DNA of 15,637 nt, taken from Ferruginibacter sp. (lineage in GTDB: Bacteria; Bacteroidota; Bacteroidia; Chitinophagales; Chitinophagaceae). The translations under genes were made by a program, and so were the position numbers. The notes below the pieces were generated by a model, which saw nothing but the letters and a program-made list of their open reading frames with translations, had not been told where the DNA came from and ran no database searches. Below are positions 7,710 through 13,333 of the stretch, one piece after another. The DNA lies in assembly GCA_025352435.1 (NCBI GenBank), contig JANXTN010000142.1, forward strand, positions 1 to 15,637, written 5' to 3'. Numbering within the stretch: the stretch's first letter is position 1; the number at the start of each line of letters is the position of its first letter.

Positions 7710-7726
7710 TTATTTATTATTTTACT

Positions 7727-7860
7727 GCAGAGAAAAGAGTAGAATGAGCTTCGCAGTGCTGTTTTATCTTTTGTCTGATGTCTAATTTCTTAAGGCAGAG
7801 AAAAGATTGAAACGAGTTTCGCAGAGTCGTTAAATCTGGCGTCTCAGATCTAAAATCTTA
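7727..7860. repeat. Diverged 66-bp tandem duplication between kup and the rhodanese gene
   Basis: Two 66-bp units, 7727-7792 and 7795-7860, are separated by 2 bp. They align without gaps with 48 of 66 identical bases by my count. The best conserved parts are the outer end starting GCAGAGAAAAGA, the core TTCGCAG, and the other end finishing CTTA. No open frame crosses them. Together they fill nearly all of the 158 bp between the two genes, which otherwise hold no promoter match that I can see. Confidence 0.7.
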
Positions 7861-7868
7861 TACCTATG

Positions 7869-9896
7869 CTAGTATCCTTCTTCCTCATTATGAAATACCC
7901 GCTTCATTTTCAGTTTACCAACAGGCGCTACTACCAATGGAAACTTCTCTACAGATACATTGCTTTGCTCCAAACCAAAACCTCTTTCTTCACTAAGAGA
8001 TAATTCTTTTATCCAGAAATATCCTTTCATAACAAGCTTTTCAAAGAATGGCAATTCATTGTCCTGGCTAAGAAATTTTTCTAATACAATAAACTGAAAA
8101 TCTCCTACCATATTATTACGTTGCTGGCTTTCATAACGGCTTGTAATATTTACTTCTCTGTTTGCAACAAGATCTTCCACTACTTTTTTAAACATTAGGT
8201 TAATGCGTGGTGCAATTCTAAACCCAAGTCTAAATTCTACCCTTATGATATCATTGGGAATAATATGCGTAACAGAGTATTCATTTGTATAAGGTTCATC
8301 GAGCGTATCTACGTGTACAAACCAGTAAATATCTGCACGCTTGGGCTTTCCACTTAGAATGCTATACATGATTTTGTGTTCAATCTCTTTTGGATTATCA
8401 GCACTTGTGAGGTAAACAAGGTGCGTTGCAAATTTTGGTACAGATGTATCATTGCTTAGCTCTTCAAGCTTGGGTACATACTCATCTACCCTTACAAATT
8501 CTACATAACGATTTTTAATTTTGCGTGCCCTGTACCAGATGTACATAATGGCGAAAAGCAAACCTGCCACCAATAAAGCTACATAACCGCCGTGCGAAAA
8601 CTTATTTAAATTGGCTATTAAAAAACTTGTTTCAATGATGAGAAACACAGTTAAGAATAGATAAATAAGAAATTTATTTACCCTTCTACTCACCATATAA
8701 TTAGACATGAGGATAGTAGTAGCCAGCATGCATAAAGTAATGGCGAGGCCGTAAGCCGCACCCATGGCACCAGAAGTTTGAAAAAATAAAACCACCCCAC
8801 AACATCCTATAAACAACAAGGTATTTATGCCGGGTATATATAATTGTCCTTTAGCTTCTGAGGGGTAATTAATTTTCATACGTGGCCAAAGATTCAATCG
8901 GATGGCTTCACTAATTAATGTAAACGAACCGCTTATCAAAGCCTGACTTGCAATAATTGCCGCTATGGTAGCAATAACAATTCCGATGGTAAGAAACCAA
9001 TCCGGCATGAGCCCATAAAAAGGGTTGCTCATAATTACCGCAGTGGGATGCTCGGCCATAAAAAGTTTGTCTTCCATCAATTCTTTTGAGGCAAAAATGG
9101 TCCCTTTAAAATTGTGCAACAGGTAAGAACCCTGGCCAAGATAATTCAGTATTAAAGCCGATTTAACAAACACCCAGCTGTAACGAATATTTGCACGGCC
9201 ACAATGGCCCAGATCACTGTAAAGTGCCTCTGCACCTGTGGTACATAAAAATACAGCCCCTAAAAGCAGGAATCCTTTTGGGTATTGGGTAAGGAGTTTA
9301 ATTGCGTAATATGGATTAAATGCTTTTAAAATTTCCATATCATCTGCAATGTGTGCAAAGCCTAAAACTGCCAGCATTGCAAACCATAAAATCATAACAG
9401 GACCAAACAACTTACCTATAGAATTTGTACCAAACTGCTGCATAAAAAACAGCAGAGATAAAATGCACAATACAATAATTATGATGGTCCGCAAACTAAT
9501 ACCGTGCAGAAGCGGCAGATTATCTAATCCTTCTATGGCGGCGGTAACAGTAATGGGAGGTGTAATCATACCATCGGCTAAAAGTGCTGCCCCGCCAATC
9601 ATTGCGGGCAATACAAGCCATTTTTTTTGCCGCCTTACCAATGTATATAATGAAAAAATACCTCCTTCACCTTTGTTATCTGCCTTTAAAGTAAGTACAA
9701 CATATTTTACGGTTGTTTGTAAAGTGAGTGTCCATATAATACAGGAAAGTCCCCCAATAATCAGCAACTCATCTATTGCCTTCCCATTTATAATTTCACT
9801 GAAAACGTACAATGGTGATGTGCCTATATCTCCGTAAATAATTCCAAGTGCAATAATAATTCCGGCAGCAGATACTTTGTTGATGTGTTTGGACAC
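7869..9896 (-). CDS. kup: KUP-family potassium uptake permease
   Basis: From GTG at 9896 this is a 675-residue Kup/TrkD transporter, which takes up K+ with protons across the inner membrane. TM1 carries GIIYGDIGTSPLYVF (about 18-32), followed by LKADNKGEGGIFSLYTLVRR, ADGMITPPITV (about 107-117) and TTGAEALYSDLGHCGR (about 219-234), all diagnostic of the family. About twelve hydrophobic segments run to residue 457, and a soluble C-terminal domain of roughly 220 residues completes the usual length. The frame extends upstream to a TTG at 9998, adding 34 residues. I reject that start: the family begins with a short polar stretch directly before TM1, here SKHINKVSAAG, and a good promoter match lies inside the extension. 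Downstream genes on the same strand begin 160 bp later, beyond a duplicated intergenic element, so read-through is possible but unproven. Confidence 0.93.
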   Translation of the reverse strand: MSKHINKVSAAGIIIALGIIYGDIGTSPLYVFSEIINGKAIDELLIIGGLSCIIWTLTLQTTVKYVVLTLKADNKGEGGIFSLYTLVRRQKKWLVLPAMIGGAALLADGMITPPITVTAAIEGLDNLPLLHGISLRTIIIIVLCILSLLFFMQQFGTNSIGKLFGPVMILWFAMLAVLGFAHIADDMEILKAFNPYYAIKLLTQYPKGFLLLGAVFLCTTGAEALYSDLGHCGRANIRYSWVFVKSALILNYLGQGSYLLHNFKGTIFASKELMEDKLFMAEHPTAVIMSNPFYGLMPDWFLTIGIVIATIAAIIASQALISGSFTLISEAIRLNLWPRMKINYPSEAKGQLYIPGINTLLFIGCCGVVLFFQTSGAMGAAYGLAITLCMLATTILMSNYMVSRRVNKFLIYLFLTVFLIIETSFLIANLNKFSHGGYVALLVAGLLFAIMYIWYRARKIKNRYVEFVRVDEYVPKLEELSNDTSVPKFATHLVYLTSADNPKEIEHKIMYSILSGKPKRADIYWFVHVDTLDEPYTNEYSVTHIIPNDIIRVEFRLGFRIAPRINLMFKKVVEDLVANREVNITSRYESQQRNNMVGDFQFIVLEKFLSQDNELPFFEKLVMKGYFWIKELSLSEERGFGLEQSNVSVEKFPLVVAPVGKLKMKRVFHNEEEGY

Positions 9897-9949
9897 GAAG
9901 TAATAATTTAGCGTATAGTTAATAGCCAAGAGGCTTATCAAAACCGATG

Positions 9950-9976
9950 CAAATGTAAAATGAATTGTAATACCAA
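9950..9976 (-). promoter_or_regulatory. Candidate promoter of kup
   Basis: On the minus strand TTG (9976-9974), a 16-bp spacer and TACATTTG (9957-9950) match the Bacteroidota consensus, with an exact TAnnTTTG element and a spacer one base under the usual 17. The transcript would start near 9944, leaving a leader of about 48 nt before GTG 9896. That is too short for the large cyclic-di-AMP riboswitch seen before some potassium transporter genes. Confidence 0.45.
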
Positions 9977-10039
9977 CACGTAGAAAAGTAATGCACAATT
10001 TTTTTAAAAAATACCATTATTTCTTTAATATATACAGCA

Positions 10040-10642
10040 ATGAGAAATTTTGATGTTTCAACAAATTACATACTGGAAAATGATGTGGTACGCCTTACAC
10101 CAATGGCGATTGAGGATCATACATTATTGTTACCCTTTGCCTTGCAGGAACCACAATTGTGGAAATATTCTTTAATTTCCGCCGCAGGCAATGACGGGCT
10201 TAAAGAATATATTAATAAGGCATTGACAGCACGCCAACAGGGAACTGAATACCCGTTCACTGTTTTTGATAAACGTACTCAGGAATTTGCGGGCAGCACA
10301 AGGTTTTACGATATCCAACTACGTAACAAAACCCTTCAGTTAGGTTATACATGGTATGGTATTAAATTTCAGGGCAGCAGCATTAATAAAAACTGCAAAT
10401 TACTGTTGCTGCAATTTGCATTTGATGAGTTGCAAATGGAGAGAGTAGAATTTAGAGCTGATAACAGAAACGCCAAAAGTATTGCTGCAATGAAAAGTAT
10501 TGGTTGTGTAGAAGAAGGTATTTTAAGAAGCCATGCTATTACTCCTTCAGGCGACAGGCGAGACAGCATCGTGTTGAGTATCTTGAAAAGTGAATGGGAT
10601 AATGGTATAAGAGCATCTCTTCAAAAAAAAATAATTTTATAA
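10040..10642 (+). CDS. GNAT-family N-acetyltransferase (RimJ/RimL-like)
   Basis: This 200-residue protein matches the Acetyltransf_3 (RimJ/RimL-like) branch of the GNAT fold. It opens with NDVVRLTPMAIEDHTLLLP (14-32), the typical first strand and helix. The acetyl-CoA-binding region is LGYTWYGIKFQGSSINKNCK (101-120) followed by LLLLQFAFDEL. The last part, RVEFRADNRNAKSIAAMKSI (135-154) and EEGILRSH, is the classic motif B region. Such enzymes acetylate N-terminal or small-molecule amines using acetyl-CoA in the cytoplasm; the acceptor is not predictable. The canonical glycine-rich pyrophosphate loop (Q/RxxGxG/A) is modified to QGSSIN. The ATG at 10040 is divergent from kup. The DUF4337 gene follows after 18 bp on the same strand, so the two are probably co-transcribed. 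Confidence 0.85.
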   Translation: MRNFDVSTNYILENDVVRLTPMAIEDHTLLLPFALQEPQLWKYSLISAAGNDGLKEYINKALTARQQGTEYPFTVFDKRTQEFAGSTRFYDIQLRNKTLQLGYTWYGIKFQGSSINKNCKLLLLQFAFDELQMERVEFRADNRNAKSIAAMKSIGCVEEGILRSHAITPSGDRRDSIVLSILKSEWDNGIRASLQKKIIL

Positions 10643-10660
10643 AGAGTTAAAATAAAAACA

Positions 10661-11230
10661 ATGACAGACATCAATGAAACCATCTCCGAAAATATTGAAC
10701 ACGGCAGAGATAATTTAATTAACTCCCGTGTAGCGTTGTTTGTAGCAATTACAGCAACCTTTATGGCATTATGTAATGTGAAAGATGGGAACGTTGTGCA
10801 GGCTATGTCTCAGGCACAGGCCCATTATATAAACGCATGGTCGTATTTTGAAGCAAAAAGTACAAAGCAGGCAATTGTAATAAATAATTTGGAACTATTG
10901 TCTATACAAAATACAGCAGGTAAAGACAGTCTTTTAAAAAAATACCAACAGGAAATTGCACGTTACGAAAAAGAAAAAGCTACCATAAAAGCTGAGGCTG
11001 AAGGTTTTCAAAAAGAATATGATGATATTAATTTGTTTGACGACCAGTTTGACATGACAGACGCACTCCTTACCATTGCTATTGCTATGTTTGGTATTAC
11101 AGCATTAACACAAAAAAAATGGCTATTGTATTTTTCGGCATCAGTGGCACTTATTGGTTTTATTTTGGGACTTGCCGCGTTTTTGAAAATTAATCTGCAT
11201 TCAGATTTTGTTTCAAAAATACTCGGATAA
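10661..11230 (+). CDS. DUF4337 family membrane protein
   Basis: This 189-residue protein of unknown function has the DUF4337 layout. A short N-terminal segment (ISENIEHGRDN) precedes a membrane helix at about 23-40 (VALFVAITATFMALCNV). The segment SQAQAHYINAWSYFEAKSTK (50-69) is the most recognisable block of the family. A charged, probably coiled-coil region follows (about 90-120, rich in Lys and Glu). Two closely spaced helices (about 133-150 and 154-175) bracket TQKKWLLYF. The coiled-coil loop between the first and second helices would be a sizeable soluble domain. No catalytic motif is visible. It lies 18 bp behind the acetyltransferase gene and converges with the ferric-reductase-like gene 51 bp downstream. 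Confidence 0.75.
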   Translation: MTDINETISENIEHGRDNLINSRVALFVAITATFMALCNVKDGNVVQAMSQAQAHYINAWSYFEAKSTKQAIVINNLELLSIQNTAGKDSLLKKYQQEIARYEKEKATIKAEAEGFQKEYDDINLFDDQFDMTDALLTIAIAMFGITALTQKKWLLYFSASVALIGFILGLAAFLKINLHSDFVSKILG

Positions 11231-11281
11231 TAATTGTCATAAACACAAGCAATAAAAAGAATAGCCCCGCAAAAACTTTTG

Positions 11282-11890
11282 CTAAAGCTGAAGACTTTTT
11301 TCTTTACCAATATTTTTTCTTAAGTGATATTTAAACCGAAGATAAACTCCGGCAAGTATAAGTAAAAGGCAACTTTCTGAAACCAATTTTTCAGCATCAA
11401 AAAGATCTAAAGAACGATCTTTTAATTGAGGATCCATAACAATACCATGTATAAAAAACAAAAGAGCTGTGCCATAAGAAATGAGGTGAATATTTTTCCA
11501 GGTATGATATTTCATTTTATTCTTTATCACTTTTTGAGAAGTAATTAAAACAAATATTAGCGCATAAGTTGAGATGGTGCCCAATGCAACAAATAACTTT
11601 TGATAGGGCGCATTTATAGGGAAAATAATATCGTAAAATTTAAAGTTGGTTGCAGGTGCAAGTAATAAAAATAATGGATGTAGAAGTACAATTAACAAAC
11701 CAACATAGGCGGTACAATTATGCACCCAAAATACATTTACTTGTTTAAATTTTTCTGGCAGTTGTGTCCAATATTTATGTTTTTTGTATGATGTACTTAA
11801 CATCATTCCCAACAAAACATTAATGGTTAACAGCACTGTTGCCACTAAACCTAGATAAGAAGAAATATCAAGAAAGAATGATTGATCCAT
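11282..11890 (-). CDS. Stand-alone ferric reductase-like transmembrane heme protein
   Basis: From ATG 11890 this is a 202-residue polytopic membrane protein with about five or six hydrophobic segments, resembling the ferric reductase-like transmembrane component family (FRE/NOX/MsrQ). Four histidines can be assigned as two bis-heme pairs: His57 and His71 (13 residues between) in one helix, and His135 and His148 (12 between) in another. This is the spacing known for NOX2 and ferric reductases. The cytosolic FAD and NAD(P)H domains of full-length enzymes are absent, so electrons must come from a partner or from quinone. The frame could extend to TTG 11965, adding 25 residues; I prefer the ATG because it leaves room for promoters of the two divergent genes. 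No MsrP-type gene is nearby. Its only redox neighbour is the divergent flavoprotein gene. Confidence 0.7.
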   Translation of the reverse strand: MDQSFFLDISSYLGLVATVLLTINVLLGMMLSTSYKKHKYWTQLPEKFKQVNVFWVHNCTAYVGLLIVLLHPLFLLLAPATNFKFYDIIFPINAPYQKLFVALGTISTYALIFVLITSQKVIKNKMKYHTWKNIHLISYGTALLFFIHGIVMDPQLKDRSLDLFDAEKLVSESCLLLILAGVYLRFKYHLRKNIGKEKSLQL

Positions 11891-11919
11891 TAATGTTTTA
11901 CAAAGTAATAAGAAATAGC

Positions 11920-11948
11920 TTGTAATAGGAAGATTAATTATAGTTTTA
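11920..11948 (+). promoter_or_regulatory. Candidate promoter of the geranylgeranyl-reductase-family gene
   Basis: TTG (11920-11922), an 18-bp spacer and TAGTTTTA (11941-11948) match the Bacteroidota promoter consensus except at the last base of the -7 element. The start of transcription would fall near 11955, giving a leader of about 43 nt before ATG 11998. The motif lies in the region left free if the divergent gene starts at 11890. Confidence 0.3.
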
Positions 11949-11997
11949 AGATTATCATTATTCAATCTGATTTTTCGCCCTATCAGTATGTCTTTTT

Positions 11998-13251
11998 ATG
12001 CAAAATGAAATTTTACCGGTCGTAATTATAGGATGTGGACCTGCAGGTGTTAGCGCCTCCATTTTTTTATCTAAGCAAAGTATTAAACATATTGTTTTAG
12101 AAAGACAAAAATTTCCCCGGGATAAAATATGTGGTGACGGTTTTAGCGGTAAAACCTGCTTTGTATTACGCAAAGCTAACACGGCATACCTGGATGAAAT
12201 TTTTGAACAAAAAGAGGATTATTTACCCACCCACGGCATCCGTTTTTCAGCGCCCAACAGTAAATTTATTGACATTCCTTTTCCTGTTGTTGACCATATT
12301 AAAAGCAAAGCATTAGGCTTTACGGCAAAAAGAATAGTTTTTGATGATTTTATGTTTCGAAAAGCAAAAACTACTTCGGCAAATATTATTGAGAATGCAA
12401 CAGTAAATAGTATCATTAAAAATGAGTCTGGTTACAGCATTCATTACCATTTACCAGATAGAAAAGAATTGATAATAAATTGTTCAATGATTATTGGAGC
12501 CGATGGAGATAAAGGTATTTCTAAAAAAGTTTTGATGAAGCAAAATGTGCTCAACAGGTCGGCGGCTATTGGCTTACGGGCTTATTATAAAAACGTAAAA
12601 CCCTTACCAAATACAAACTTCATAGAACTTCATTTTTTGAAAGAAGTACTGCCGGGTTATTTTTGGATTTTCCCTTTACCAAATGGTGATGCCAATGTTG
12701 GCATTGGTATGGATGCAGCTATAGCAAGAAAGAAAAAAGTAAACCTGCGGGAATCAATGCTACATGCTATAAATATAAATCCATTAATAAAAGACAGGTT
12801 TACAAATGCGGTACTTACTGATAAAATTTACGGATGGGGATTACCTACCAATGATGATGCTGCCCTCATTTCCGGTGATAATTTTTTGCTGACAGGTGAT
12901 GCCGCATCTCTTATTGATCCATTTACAGGTGAGGGAATTGGTAATGCACTTTATAGCGGAATGCTTGCCGCAGAAGTTGCGGGTAAAGCAATATTTGCCA
13001 ATAAATTTGATGCTACATTTTTAAAAGCGCATTATGATGATGTGTTGTATAAAAAAATAGGTCATGAATTGCAGCTAAGCAAAACCATGCAAAAGCTCAT
13101 TAATTATCCCTGGCTAATGAATTTCATTATTAATAAATCGTACAAAAGTATTTCGCTGCAAAATACGATTAGCAGTATGTTTACTGATTTAGATTTGAGA
13201 GCTCACCTAAAAAAGCCTTCCTTTTACTGGAATATATTGATGAATAAATAA
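11998..13251 (+). CDS. FAD-dependent oxidoreductase, geranylgeranyl reductase family
   Basis: This 417-residue protein has the p-hydroxybenzoate-hydroxylase-like FAD fold. It shows VVIIGCGPAGVSASIF (8-23) with the dinucleotide-binding GxGxxG, Glu35 at the end of the second strand, KICGDGFSG (43-51), the DG motif IIGADGDKG (165-173), GYFWIFPLPNGDANVGIG (220-237), and GDAASLIDPFTGEGIGNAL (300-318), which contacts FAD. The YxWxFP and DPxTGEGI signatures are those of the geranylgeranyl reductase family, whose members reduce isoprenoid double bonds in lipids, quinones or pigments. The exact substrate here is unknown; menaquinone, carotenoid or other lipid reduction are possibilities. The ATG at 11998 places the Rossmann strand at the usual position. 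It is divergent from the heme membrane protein gene (107 bp between the preferred starts), and a functional link is speculative. Confidence 0.82.
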   Translation: MQNEILPVVIIGCGPAGVSASIFLSKQSIKHIVLERQKFPRDKICGDGFSGKTCFVLRKANTAYLDEIFEQKEDYLPTHGIRFSAPNSKFIDIPFPVVDHIKSKALGFTAKRIVFDDFMFRKAKTTSANIIENATVNSIIKNESGYSIHYHLPDRKELIINCSMIIGADGDKGISKKVLMKQNVLNRSAAIGLRAYYKNVKPLPNTNFIELHFLKEVLPGYFWIFPLPNGDANVGIGMDAAIARKKKVNLRESMLHAININPLIKDRFTNAVLTDKIYGWGLPTNDDAALISGDNFLLTGDAASLIDPFTGEGIGNALYSGMLAAEVAGKAIFANKFDATFLKAHYDDVLYKKIGHELQLSKTMQKLINYPWLMNFIINKSYKSISLQNTISSMFTDLDLRAHLKKPSFYWNILMNK

Positions 13252-13266
13252 AATCATTTTGCATTG

Positions 13267-13282
13267 CAGTTAATTAAAACTG
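13267..13282. terminator. Short inverted repeat between convergent genes
   Basis: CAGTT and AACTG form a 5-bp stem around the 6-nt loop AATTAA, 16 bp after the flavoprotein stop, in the 82 bp between it and the convergent metalloprotease gene. The stem is short and no T-tract follows directly, so it is a weak bidirectional candidate. The rest of the gap is AT-rich with nothing else recognisable. Confidence 0.2.
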
Positions 13283-13333
13283 ACCTAGTCACATTATAAA
13301 ACTTAAAAAATAATCTGCAAAAAACAAAATATT

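Noticed and set aside
9349..9837. Plus-strand open frame of 162 codons inside kup
   Set aside because: It is the antisense shadow of the membrane helices of Kup. The composition is unlike the neighbouring proteins, and no family pattern is visible.
9999..10011. Run of T followed by a run of A (palindromic AT tract) between kup and the acetyltransferase gene
   Set aside because: A self-complementary AT tract of this size is expected by chance in such an AT-rich spacer. It lies in a divergent promoter region where a terminator would not be expected.
11270..11283. Inverted repeat GCAAAA/TTTTGC between the DUF4337 gene and the heme protein gene
   Set aside because: The arms leave only two bases between them, so at most a 5-bp stem with a 4-nt loop can form. 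It overlaps the stop codon of the heme protein gene and has no T-tract.
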